Assembly (NCBI GenBank): GCA_945916025.1
Contig: CAMEGD010000068.1
Span: 1 to 7,348 of the forward strand
Reading direction: 5' to 3'
DNA: 7,348 bases
From: an uncultured Clostridia bacterium
Lineage (GTDB): Bacteria; Bacillota; Clostridia; Tissierellales; Peptoniphilaceae
Shown: piece by piece, positions 1 to 7,110 of the stretch
Layout of the letters: the number at the start of each line of letters is the position of its first letter
How positions within the stretch are numbered: the stretch's first letter is position 1
The notes under the pieces: generated by a model
Seen by the model: the letters and a program-made list of their open reading frames with translations, nothing else
Database searches by the model: none
Told to the model about the DNA's origin: nothing
Made by a program: the position numbers and the translations under genes

Positions 1-324
1 CATTAAAGGAACTAAATAGCCTATTGATACCTTTAGTCTAAAGGACTTGTCTTCCAATTCCTCCTTATAAATATCCCTATCCTCTACTACTTGAACTCTT
101 TTATCTTCCTTTGATTTATCTAATAATTTAGCCTTATATCCAGCCTTATCAACTGCACTTATTATTTCATTGTCTTTAGTCTTGTCTTGATCATAGTCTA
201 CAGACATGCTCTTTGTAAGTAAATTTACTTCTACCTTATTTACTCCATCTATTTTTGAAACTGCTTTTTCTACAGTAGCAACACAAGAAGCACATGTCAT
301 ACCATCTACGAAGTATTTTTTCAA
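1..324 (-). CDS. copA: Heavy-metal (probably Cu+) P1B-type ATPase, N-terminal part only
   Basis: This is the first 108 codons of a gene that runs off the left edge. Residues about 2-67 form one HMA metal-binding domain, with the metal loop GMTCASC at residues 8-14 followed by a helix (VATVEKAVSKIDGV). A charged linker (about 68-95) leads to SFRLKVSIGYLVPLM, which resembles the segment entering the first membrane helix of copper ATPases. The MTCxxC loop is typical of Cu+ domains; Zn/Cd pumps usually carry an acidic residue in the loop. A full-length protein would use ATP to export Cu+ across the cytoplasmic membrane. The catalytic DKTGT loop and the membrane CPC motif lie outside the window, so the metal is inferred. 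The start is TTG: an in-frame TAA lies two codons upstream (328-330), AGGAGG sits six bases away, and the next in-frame ATG is Met9 inside the metal loop. No separate copper chaperone or regulator gene lies in the visible upstream region. A free-standing CopZ-like protein is excluded, since the frame continues past 100 residues. Confidence 0.85.
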   Translation of the reverse strand, partial: MKKYFVDGMTCASCVATVEKAVSKIDGVNKVEVNLLTKSMSVDYDQDKTKDNEIISAVDKAGYKAKLLDKSKEDKRVQVVEDRDIYKEELEDKSFRLKVSIGYLVPLM

Positions 325-330
325 TTTTTA

Positions 331-336
331 CCTCCT
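331..336 (-). promoter_or_regulatory. Ribosome binding site that fixes the TTG start of the metal ATPase
   Basis: On the minus strand AGGAGG is followed by a six-base spacer (TAAAAA) and then TTG at 324-322. Such a strong Shine-Dalgarno at good spacing, with an in-frame stop inside the spacer, supports initiation at the non-ATG codon. Confidence 0.8.
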
Positions 337-353
337 TATTCTTATTTCCTACT

Positions 354-382
354 ATTTTACTATGAATTACCCAAAAAAACAA
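354..382 (-). promoter_or_regulatory. Predicted sigma-A promoter of the metal ATPase gene
   Basis: On the minus strand there is a -35-like TTGTTT (382-377), a 17-base spacer and a -10-like TAAAAT (359-354). Transcription would start near 347 and give a leader of about 23 bases. The -35 overlaps the last bases of the leuS terminator hairpin and its T-tract, so the pump would be a separate unit starting where leuS transcription ends. No clear metal-repressor palindrome is visible around it. The prediction rests on hexamer match and spacing alone, and AT-rich DNA gives chance matches. Confidence 0.4.
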
Positions 383-408
383 GGGAACAAACATCTGTCT
401 ATTCCCTT
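373..408 (-). terminator. Intrinsic terminator after leuS
   Basis: Ten bases past the leuS stop, AAGGGAA (408-402) pairs perfectly with TTCCCTT (387-381). The stem can be extended inward by four more A-U or G-U pairs, leaving a CAGATG loop. After one G, seven consecutive T follow on the transcribed strand (379-373). Stem plus U-tract is the standard Rho-independent form. Confidence 0.85.
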
Positions 409-417
409 ATAAGTTAT

Positions 418-2829
418 TTATTTTACTACAATATTGTATATCTTTCCAGGTACAAAAATTTCTTTTACTATGGTCTTACCTTCGAAAAGTCTATTTCCTT
501 CTTCTGAATTAAAGACTAAGTCTCTAAGTTCATCTTGGGTTGAAGTCCTAGTACCCACAACCTTTAGTTTTACTTTTCCATTTATTTGTATTGGATATTC
601 AACTTCATCTCTAACAGTTTTTTCTTCTAAATATTGTGGCCACTCTTGAGAAGATATTGCATCTCCAAAGGAGTTTTCAGCCCAAATTTCTTCTGTAATA
701 TGTGGAGCAACTGGATTTAGAAGAGTCAGGAAGGTCATATATTCCTTCTTGGTAATTTTTCCCTTTTTATTAAATAGGTTTTGTAAAGTCATTAGCTGGG
801 CTATAGCTGTATTAAACTTTAAGGTTTCATAGTCTTCAGTTACCTTTTTAATACTTTGGTGAATTTCAACTTCTAGGTCCTTTGAATATTCATCTCCATC
901 TACTAAGATAGATTGTAAGTTCCAAACCCTGTCTAAGAACCTTCTAGTACCAATTAGACTTTCAACTGACCATGGAGCACTCTTTTCAAAGTCTCCCATA
1001 AACATTTCATAAGTTCTTAGGGTGTCAGCACCGTATTCATCTACTATTTCATTAGGATTTATAACATTTCCCCTAGATTTACTCATCTTTCCACCATCAG
1101 AGCCTAAAATCATTCCATGGGAAGTTCTCTTTTTGTATGGCTCTTTTGTTGGAGCAATTCCTATGTCATATAGGAACTTGTACCAGAATCTTGAATATAG
1201 TAGGTGAAGAGTTGTATGTTCCATACCACCGTTATACCAATCTACACTTAAGAAGTAGTCTCTAGCTTCTTTACTTACAAGTTCTTCACTATTTTTAGGG
1301 TCAATATATCTCATAAAGTACCATGAAGAACCAGCCCATTGTGGCATAGTGTCTGTTTCTCTCTTAGCAGGTTTTCCACACTTTGGACAAGTAGTAGAAA
1401 CCCAGTCAGTCATCTTAGCAAGTGGAGAAGAACCATCTTTTGAAGGTTCATAAGTTTCAACTTCTGGCAACCTTAATGGTAATTCTTTTTCCTCTAAAGG
1501 AACGTATCCGCAATCCTCACATTTAACAATTGGAATTGGTTCTCCCCAGTATCTTTGTCTAGAAAATACCCAGTCCCTTAACTTAAAGTTTACTTGTTTT
1601 TTCCCAAAGTTGTTTTCAGATGCGTATTCTATTGCTTTTTCGATGGCATCTTTAACTGGAAGACCATTAAGTATATCTGAATTTATCATCGTTCCATTGT
1701 CAATGTCAGTAAGAGCCTTTCCTTCTTCAGCCTCTCCTTCTACAACTTGAATAATATCTAAACCAAATTTCTTTGCAAAGTCATAGTCTCTTTGGTCATG
1801 GCCTGGAACAGCCATAATAGCTCCAGTTCCATAAGTTGAAAGTACATAGTCAGAAGTCCAAATTGGAACTTCTTTATTGGTAAATGGATTTATAGCCTTA
1901 AGTCCCTTTATTTCTACTCCAGTCTTATCCTTTACTAGCTCAGTTCTTTCAAATTCAGACAAGTGAGAAGCCTTGTGTTGGTAGTCTTTAATTTCATCAA
2001 TGTTTTCAATCCTATCACGATATTTTTCAATAATTTTATGCTCAGGAGCTATTACCATATAAGTAGCTCCATAAATAGTATCAGGTCTAGTAGTAAATAC
2101 TTTTAAAGAATCATCAGTATTTTTTATTTTAAACTCTAACTCAGCTCCAACAGATCTTCCAATCCAATTTTCTTGTTGAGCCTTTATTCTGTCAAAGTAG
2201 TCAACTTCTGATAAGTCATCTATTAATCTATCTGCATACTCAGTTATTTTAAGCATCCATTGACTACGAACCTTTTGTTCTACGGGGGCTCCACACCTTT
2301 CACAAGATCCACCTACAACTTCTTCATTGGCAAGTCCAACTAAACAAGATGGACACCAATTTATAGGCATTTCTTTTTTATATGCAAGTCCCTTCTTAAA
2401 TAATTGGATAAAAATCCACTGGGTCCACTTATAATATTCAGGATCAGTGGTATTTATTTCTCTGTCCCAATCAAAGGAAAAGCCAATAGACTTTAGTTGA
2501 CTTTTAAAGTTTGCCACATTTCTTTCAGTTACTATTTCTGGGTGTATTCCATGTTTTAGAGCGTAGTTTTCAGTTGGAAGACCAAAGGCATCCCATCCCA
2601 TTGGGTATAATACATTGTAGCCTTCAAGTCTTTTTTTTCTAGAAATTACATCTAAGGCTGTATAAGGTCTTGCATGCCCTACATGAAGACCGTTTCCAGA
2701 TGGATATGGAAATTCTACCAAGGCATAGAATTTTTCCTTAGTCTTATCTATTTCAGTATGGAAAGTCTTTTCTTCTTCCCAAATTTTTTGCCATTTTTTT
2801 TCAACTTCTTTGTGATTATATTCTTTCAT
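418..2829 (-). CDS. leuS: Leucyl-tRNA synthetase (class Ia), complete
   Basis: LeuRS charges tRNA-Leu with leucine at the expense of ATP in the cytoplasm. At 803 residues it matches the usual bacterial length (about 800-860). The Rossmann fold opens with the HIGH-type motif HVGH (49-52) and WDAFGLP (79-85). A CPSC/CERC zinc knuckle is at 159-162 and 176-179. The CP1 editing domain (about 225-415) keeps TTRPDT (246-251) and GHDQRD (343-348); Asp345 of that motif is the conserved post-transfer editing residue of the family. LRDWVFSRQRYWG (417-429) returns to the catalytic core, with a second knuckle of Cys437, Cys440, Cys481 and Cys484. KMSKS is at 581-585, followed by the helical anticodon-binding domain (NPVAPHITEEIW, about 705-716) and the C-terminal tRNA-binding domain (about 745-803). 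The start has GGAGG four bases upstream (2834-2838), rather close. All signature motifs are intact, so synthesis and editing should both work. It has a terminator after it and no gene overlapping it, so it is probably monocistronic. Confidence 0.98.
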   Translation of the reverse strand: MKEYNHKEVEKKWQKIWEEEKTFHTEIDKTKEKFYALVEFPYPSGNGLHVGHARPYTALDVISRKKRLEGYNVLYPMGWDAFGLPTENYALKHGIHPEIVTERNVANFKSQLKSIGFSFDWDREINTTDPEYYKWTQWIFIQLFKKGLAYKKEMPINWCPSCLVGLANEEVVGGSCERCGAPVEQKVRSQWMLKITEYADRLIDDLSEVDYFDRIKAQQENWIGRSVGAELEFKIKNTDDSLKVFTTRPDTIYGATYMVIAPEHKIIEKYRDRIENIDEIKDYQHKASHLSEFERTELVKDKTGVEIKGLKAINPFTNKEVPIWTSDYVLSTYGTGAIMAVPGHDQRDYDFAKKFGLDIIQVVEGEAEEGKALTDIDNGTMINSDILNGLPVKDAIEKAIEYASENNFGKKQVNFKLRDWVFSRQRYWGEPIPIVKCEDCGYVPLEEKELPLRLPEVETYEPSKDGSSPLAKMTDWVSTTCPKCGKPAKRETDTMPQWAGSSWYFMRYIDPKNSEELVSKEARDYFLSVDWYNGGMEHTTLHLLYSRFWYKFLYDIGIAPTKEPYKKRTSHGMILGSDGGKMSKSRGNVINPNEIVDEYGADTLRTYEMFMGDFEKSAPWSVESLIGTRRFLDRVWNLQSILVDGDEYSKDLEVEIHQSIKKVTEDYETLKFNTAIAQLMTLQNLFNKKGKITKKEYMTFLTLLNPVAPHITEEIWAENSFGDAISSQEWPQYLEEKTVRDEVEYPIQINGKVKLKVVGTRTSTQDELRDLVFNSEEGNRLFEGKTIVKEIFVPGKIYNIVVK

Positions 2830-2863
2830 CTTGCCTCCAAATATAAAAGATTTTCTACCCCTT

Positions 2864-2892
2864 ATCTTATCACATTTAGGTCTTTTTAGAAA
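2864..2892 (-). promoter_or_regulatory. Weak candidate promoter for leuS
   Basis: On the minus strand an extended -10, TGATAAGAT (2872-2864), stands 17 bases after TTTCTA (2892-2887), a poor -35. Transcription would start about 28 bases before the ATG. The leader region 2830-2970 is very AT-rich, so alternatives exist, for example TTGTAT at the foot of the upstream hairpin. The leader holds no recognisable riboswitch or T-box. Confidence 0.25.
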
Positions 2893-2941
2893 ATTTTTTA
2901 AGTACTATTTATTTTTAGACTAAATATTTAAGTATATACAA

Positions 2942-2964
2942 GACCCACTTTAAAAAAGTGGGCC
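2942..2964 (-). terminator. Hairpin after the lipoprotein gene, probable terminator
   Basis: Six bases after the stop codon, CCCACTTT and AAAGTGGG form a perfect eight-pair stem around a TTT loop. Two further pairs (G-U, G-C) form at its base only in the minus-strand RNA, which supports use by the lipoprotein transcript. The tail is not a clean U-tract (UUGUAUAU), so termination may be partial, or the hairpin may mainly protect the mRNA 3' end. Confidence 0.6.
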
Positions 2965-2970
2965 TATATT

Positions 2971-5220
2971 TTAATTATTTAGTTTTAAGTTGTAATAGTA
3001 GTAAAGGGCATTTTCTCTATCAATAACCTTCTCTGGCTCTAGTAAATTTTCACTTGAGCTCTCGATTAATCCTTTTTCCTTAGCTAGGACTAAATAGCCA
3101 TAATCAGAATCGCCACTACTAATATCATCAAACCTGTCCTTATAAATTGAGTTTAGACTTGCAAACTCTTGGTAGCCTAAATACCTAGAAATATATCTTG
3201 CATAGTCCCTTTGGGTAATGATTTTTTCTGGTTCTCTACCTTGTCCATCTAAGATGTTGTAAGACTCCAAAGCCTGATATATCTCATCTTCACTGGCATT
3301 TACTCCCCTTCCATATAGAATGGAAGAAGCTAATAACCTAAATAGAGAAATTTGAGTAACTCCTTCAGTAGGGTTCAAATTTTCATTATAATAACCTATT
3401 CCGTTATTTTTTAAAAATTCGATTATTTCTGGATTCTTAGCTTGGTCTATATCTTCGTAATCAATGTTTCCTACAGGATTAATGGCTTGACCAACAGAAT
3501 CAATAATTTGTCCGTTTCTTGCATCTACTATATAAGATTTAGATTCTAAAGAAAGATTTTCTAACTTGTAGACTAAAACTACTGGCTTTTGTCCCCCATT
3601 AGTCCTCTTGTATACTAAATCAAATGTATAGTTTTCCAATAACTTATCAAAGGATTCTTCCTTAGATAAAATAAAATCTGGAACATTAATATTTTCTTCG
3701 GCTATCCAATTTTTGTTATAGGATGCTAGTTCATTATTTTCCTTCTTAATTGAAATAATTACCCTTTCAGTATAAATATGAAGGTCATCATATTTTCTAA
3801 CATATTCTAAGTTGTGGATTGGTCCACTTTGATAGTTTTTACTTCTTTCTGTAAGGGTGTATCCATCTAAGTTTTGTCCTCCAATTTCCTTGAGAATCTT
3901 GTTAGCCTTTTCTATATAGGCCTTAGTATTTTCTTCAGATGGACTTGAACTTCCGTAGGAGTAAGGTCCATTATAATTTAATAAGGAAAGATCACTTGCA
4001 AGAAATGATACAAATACATACTTATCATTATTTACAAAATTCAAATTCCAAACATAGTAATCTTTCATACCCATAAAATTAGAAAGGTTACTGGATACTA
4101 ATCGATAATCTTCAAGTCCAAATAATTTTCTAGCTTTTGCCTCAGCATCTTTAGCTGAGTTTTGTTCGTTGACTTTGTCAATTTGTTCCTGTTCAAATTC
4201 ACTTAAACCTTCCCCTTTTGCAGCTTCTTCTGTAGCAAAGGCATCATAGGTCTCTATCCTTGGATATGAAAAGACTCCCTTTAAGGTCTTTGCATTTATT
4301 GGAATCTGTTCGTCTAAAAAGGAATAAATTGGAATATATTCTATAGGCTGATTGGATCTACCATAATAATTGTTTTCTAGTTTTAAAAGTCCTTTATATA
4401 AGGAATTAATTTCCCAAAAAGCTTGTAAAGCTTCTTCCTTAGTAACCACTTTTTCTGAATCTTCAAAGTAAGAAGTATCTGCAAAGTTATAGTTTGTTGT
4501 AGTTTGAATATAAACAGAGTTTATTTTTCCATTCTTTTTATTTAATTCTATTGTTAGAAAATCATCAGCTAAAGGAATCCCATTAAAAGTTCTATAGGCA
4601 TTAAAGAAGTAAGTAGGTTGCTCTATGGAATTATTTCTTGAATTGTTTAGAATAATAAATTCTTGTCCAATTTCTCCATAAAGTTTTCCTAGTAAGTCCC
4701 TAACCTTTTCTTCACCTTCACTTAGGCTAAAGTTTATTTCTATATTTTGAGAATAATCCTCTTGGGAATAAGTCCCAAATCCCATGAGATTTCCATAAAT
4801 GTCACTTTGGAACCAAGCGCTGTCTCCAGTTGCTGTTTCAAAGTAATTTACATTATATGAACTAACTCCTACTTCAGGGTTGTTTTCTTGGGTTGTAACA
4901 TCGTCATAGGAATCCTTTATAGGAAAAATTCCCTTCATCTTAATTATGATATCTTCCAGACTCATCTCTTCTTGATTACTTGGAAGTTGGTCATCGATAT
5001 TCTCATATACAAGGTCCTTCCCTAAACTATCTTCAGCTGCAAATTCTTTATTATTAGCTTCAGATACTGGTTCTGGAGAAGTTACTTCATTATTTTCAAT
5101 AGGTTTTGCTTCTTCAGTTATTTCTGTCATATCTGTGGAAGTATTTCTACTTTTAGTAACTTCACTACATCCAGTTAATAAGAGTAATAAACAAAATCCT
5201 AAAATTAATGGCTTTTTCAT
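2971..5220 (-). CDS. Surface lipoprotein with tandem YcdB/YcdC-like units and C-terminal SLH-like repeats
   Basis: The 749-residue protein begins with a lipoprotein signal: MKK, a hydrophobic core (4-15) and the lipobox LTGC, with Cys18 as the lipidated residue and the only cysteine after cleavage. Residues 19-70 are a Ser/Thr/Glu/Asn/Pro-rich tether. Two related units follow, at about 88-318 and 358-575. Each has an amphipathic opening, an aromatic strand, a helix, a PepSY-like strand set and a KEEA/KEES helix; the second ends in VDARNGQIID. This layout resembles the YcdB/YcdC (PepSY-like) family of Gram-positive envelope proteins. The linker GLSEFEQEQIDKVNEQNSA (338-356) is helical and charged. 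Residues about 587-745 resemble three SLH repeats: YEDID...GIGYYNENLNP, YNILDGQ...ITQRDYARYISR and FDDIS...GLIESSSENLLEP. It should be membrane-anchored, facing outward, with a possible second grip on the wall. No catalytic motif is visible and its function is unknown. AGGAGG lies eight bases before the ATG. It follows pepF by 64 bases with its own -10 box. Confidence 0.85.
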   Translation of the reverse strand: MKKPLILGFCLLLLLTGCSEVTKSRNTSTDMTEITEEAKPIENNEVTSPEPVSEANNKEFAAEDSLGKDLVYENIDDQLPSNQEEMSLEDIIIKMKGIFPIKDSYDDVTTQENNPEVGVSSYNVNYFETATGDSAWFQSDIYGNLMGFGTYSQEDYSQNIEINFSLSEGEEKVRDLLGKLYGEIGQEFIILNNSRNNSIEQPTYFFNAYRTFNGIPLADDFLTIELNKKNGKINSVYIQTTTNYNFADTSYFEDSEKVVTKEEALQAFWEINSLYKGLLKLENNYYGRSNQPIEYIPIYSFLDEQIPINAKTLKGVFSYPRIETYDAFATEEAAKGEGLSEFEQEQIDKVNEQNSAKDAEAKARKLFGLEDYRLVSSNLSNFMGMKDYYVWNLNFVNNDKYVFVSFLASDLSLLNYNGPYSYGSSSPSEENTKAYIEKANKILKEIGGQNLDGYTLTERSKNYQSGPIHNLEYVRKYDDLHIYTERVIISIKKENNELASYNKNWIAEENINVPDFILSKEESFDKLLENYTFDLVYKRTNGGQKPVVLVYKLENLSLESKSYIVDARNGQIIDSVGQAINPVGNIDYEDIDQAKNPEIIEFLKNNGIGYYNENLNPTEGVTQISLFRLLASSILYGRGVNASEDEIYQALESYNILDGQGREPEKIITQRDYARYISRYLGYQEFASLNSIYKDRFDDISSGDSDYGYLVLAKEKGLIESSSENLLEPEKVIDRENALYYYYNLKLNN

Positions 5221-5245
5221 TTAAAAAACCTCCTCACTTATAGAT

Positions 5246-5251
5246 ATTATA
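5246..5251 (-). promoter_or_regulatory. Consensus -10 box of the lipoprotein gene
   Basis: A perfect TATAAT lies on the minus strand 25 bases before the ATG and 11 before the AGGAGG. No good -35 is found 16-18 bases upstream; TTGTAA occurs but at 22 bases. The promoter may therefore be weak or activator-dependent, and read-through from pepF remains possible. Confidence 0.4.
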
Positions 5252-5255
5252 ATTT

Positions 5256-5289
5256 ATTAACTTAAATTAGTAGTTACAAATAAGTTAAT
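5256..5289. repeat. 9-base perfect inverted repeat spanning the pepF stop codon
   Basis: ATTAACTTA (5256-5264) and TAAGTTAAT (5281-5289) are exact reverse complements separated by 16 bases. One arm covers the pepF TAA; the other ends four bases before the TATAAT of the lipoprotein gene. With only one G-C pair and no T-tract after it, it is a poor terminator. It could be an operator half-site pair or chance in AT-rich DNA. Confidence 0.5.
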
Positions 5290-7099
5290 TTTTATTATTT
5301 ATCACCTCTGTAAGTCTTTCAATTTCATCTACAACATAAGATATATAGGAAATAGTGTCTTGTAGAGGCTTATCAGTTGTAATGTCAATTCCTGCCCTTT
5401 TAGCAAGGTTTATTGAATCTTCAGTTCCCCCTAGTTTTAGGGTTTCTAGCCAGTCAATTACTGCTCCTTGGCCTTCATTTACAATTCTTTGGGATACTTG
5501 GGTACCTATAGTAAGTCCGGCACTGTAAGTGTATGGATATAGTCCTTTGTAATAGTGAAGTTGTCTCATCCAGGTTAGTTCTGCCCCTTCAGTAAGTTCA
5601 ACGTCTTGTCCCCAGAATTTTTCTAAGGTTTCTCTAAATAACTTATTTAATACTGGAGCTGAAATTGATTCTCCCTTATCTACTCTCTTGTAAACTTCCC
5701 TTTGGAAGTGGGCTTCTATAAGGTGAGTTACCATATTGTGGTAGTAGGTCCTAGAAATAATTGATGAATATACAAACCTCTTAAACCTTGGTTCATCTGA
5801 CCAAGATAACATATCATTTGCAATTATTAGCTCGTTTGTTGTAGATGGAGCTTCTATAAAGTATAGGCTTGGCCTAGTGTTAGTAAAGTTTTGAGCTCTC
5901 CCTGCTAAAGTAAAGTGTCCAGCATGTCCAAGTTCATGACCTAATACAAACAAATCTTCTAAAGAACCTGTCCATGAATTCAAAATAAAGCTGTGAGAAC
6001 CATAAGGAGAAGCACAAAAAGCACCATTAGATTTGCCATCATTAATAGGAAAATCTATCCATCTCTCTTCAAAAGCTCTACTAACTATATCAGTATAGTC
6101 ATCGCCTAGTATTTTTAATCCTTGAATTAGCTTGTCTTTAGCTTCTTCTATAGTAATAGTTTCATTGTAGTTTGAATCTAGGGCAATCTTTAAATCTGCA
6201 TAGGTTACCTTGTCTAAATTATTTACCTTTTTGACTAAGGAAATATACTTTCTAATTACTGGAGAAAGTTTTTCCATAATAATATCTATTTGCCTATTAT
6301 ACATATCTATAGATACTTCTTGTGTATATAGTAAATAATCAATTACAGAATCAAAACCTCTTAGTTTAGATATGATTTTTTCATTGTTTACCCTTTCAGA
6401 AAAAGTAGAAGCCATTGTGTTTTCATATTTTTTTAGTTGGTCAGAAAAAGACCTGAAGGCTTGTCTACGTACTTCACTGTCCTTTAAGCCTTCATAATAA
6501 TTTTCAAACAAGACTAGACTAAGGGGATACTTCTTCCCATTAACTTCAAAATCATCAAATCTAAGGTCTGCATGTTTTGCAGAAGAATAAGTTGAAAATG
6601 GGCCATCGAAAGTTCTACTTAGGGCACTTAATACTCTTTCTACTTCTGAGCCTAAGTATATCTTCTTGTTTCTTAATATATCATGGATCATACCCTTGTT
6701 TTTCTTGTTCATACTTTCGATTTCTTTTAATAGGTATTCATCTAACTCTACAAGTTCACTATCTACAAAGCTAAATTCTTCAGATAGTTTTGAAAAAACA
6801 TTAGATGACTTTGTTGTAAGTTCTTGGTAATCAGGATTTCCCCTATCTACAGAAATTTGTAAGGTGGCATAAGAAGATAATCTATTAGCTTTAGTAACTA
6901 TTTCTTCATATTCATCTATCATTTCATTTACAGTTTCTTTAGTCTTTAAATTGCCCTTGTATTTTTTTACAAAAAGATCTATTTCCTTTTCTACTTCATT
7001 TAGACCCTTATAAAATTCATCTTCATTTTTACAAAGACTACTTAAGTCCCAGGTATATTTTTCTTCTACTTCACTTCTCTTCACACTTTTTAGTTCCAT
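5285..7099 (-). CDS. pepF: Oligoendopeptidase F, M3 family zinc metallopeptidase
   Basis: PepF cleaves short peptides in the cytoplasm, for peptide recycling or nutrition. The 604-residue length is typical of the family. The N-terminal helical part (about 1-200) matches the M3B N-domain. The catalytic domain (about 205-590) carries the zinc motif HELGH at 388-392 (His388 and His392 as ligands, Glu389 as general base). Glu416 in FIEAPSTTNE, which corresponds to the family's AE-x-AST-x-NE block, would be the third ligand. Downstream, QLHYYKGLYPYTYSAG (513-528) is the substrate-binding His/Tyr stretch, in which His515 and the following tyrosines fit the family's transition-state residues. There is no signal peptide. 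The start has AGGAGG five bases upstream (7105-7110). That site overlaps the stop of the preceding phosphatase gene, so the two are probably co-transcribed and translationally coupled. There is no clear terminator after it. Other M3 peptidases (thimet type) are much less likely given the sequence blocks. Confidence 0.95.
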   Translation of the reverse strand: MELKSVKRSEVEEKYTWDLSSLCKNEDEFYKGLNEVEKEIDLFVKKYKGNLKTKETVNEMIDEYEEIVTKANRLSSYATLQISVDRGNPDYQELTTKSSNVFSKLSEEFSFVDSELVELDEYLLKEIESMNKKNKGMIHDILRNKKIYLGSEVERVLSALSRTFDGPFSTYSSAKHADLRFDDFEVNGKKYPLSLVLFENYYEGLKDSEVRRQAFRSFSDQLKKYENTMASTFSERVNNEKIISKLRGFDSVIDYLLYTQEVSIDMYNRQIDIIMEKLSPVIRKYISLVKKVNNLDKVTYADLKIALDSNYNETITIEEAKDKLIQGLKILGDDYTDIVSRAFEERWIDFPINDGKSNGAFCASPYGSHSFILNSWTGSLEDLFVLGHELGHAGHFTLAGRAQNFTNTRPSLYFIEAPSTTNELIIANDMLSWSDEPRFKRFVYSSIISRTYYHNMVTHLIEAHFQREVYKRVDKGESISAPVLNKLFRETLEKFWGQDVELTEGAELTWMRQLHYYKGLYPYTYSAGLTIGTQVSQRIVNEGQGAVIDWLETLKLGGTEDSINLAKRAGIDITTDKPLQDTISYISYVVDEIERLTEVINNKN

Positions 7100-7104
7100 T
7101 ATTT

Positions 7105-7110
7105 CCTCCT
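7105..7110 (-). promoter_or_regulatory. pepF ribosome binding site overlapping the upstream stop codon
   Basis: On the minus strand TAGGAGG contains both the TAG stop of the phosphatase gene (7111-7109) and the AGGAGG of pepF (7110-7105). A ribosome terminating on the first gene would sit on the pepF start region, which favours coupled translation. Confidence 0.8.

Noticed and set aside
206..412. Plus-strand open frame of 68 codons
   Set aside because: It overlaps the ATPase N-terminus and the leuS terminator, has no good ribosome binding site and resembles no known protein.
325..417. CsoR or CopY-type copper operator upstream of the ATPase
   Set aside because: I looked for a TACAnnTGTA-type copper box or a GC-tract palindrome and saw none; the only strong palindrome there is the leuS terminator.
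2674..2889. Plus-strand open frame, Phe-rich, opposite the leuS start
   Set aside because: It is antisense to the conserved HVGH region of leuS; the Phe-rich stretch is simply the complement of Lys/Glu codons.
2883..2919. Direct repeat TTTTTAGA, two copies 29 bases apart, in the leuS leader
   Set aside because: An eight-base T-rich match is expected by chance in such AT-rich DNA, and no third copy or associated structure is visible.
2942..2964. The same hairpin as a plus-strand terminator
   Set aside because: There is no plus-strand gene to terminate, and the two extra base pairs at the foot form only in the minus-strand RNA.
2830..2970. T-box leucine riboswitch in the leuS leader
   Set aside because: T-boxes are common before leuS in Firmicutes, but the gap is only about 140 bases and shared with the upstream hairpin. 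No conserved T-box bulge sequence (a GGTGG-type core) or terminator/antiterminator pair is visible.
5265..5289. Intrinsic terminator directly after pepF
   Set aside because: The only inverted repeat there has one G-C pair, a 16-base loop and no T-tract, so it is unlikely to stop transcription.
6577..6774. Plus-strand 65-codon frame with a hydrophobic stretch
   Set aside because: It lies wholly antisense to pepF; the Leu/Ser-rich appearance is a mirror of pepF codons, and no ribosome binding site precedes it.
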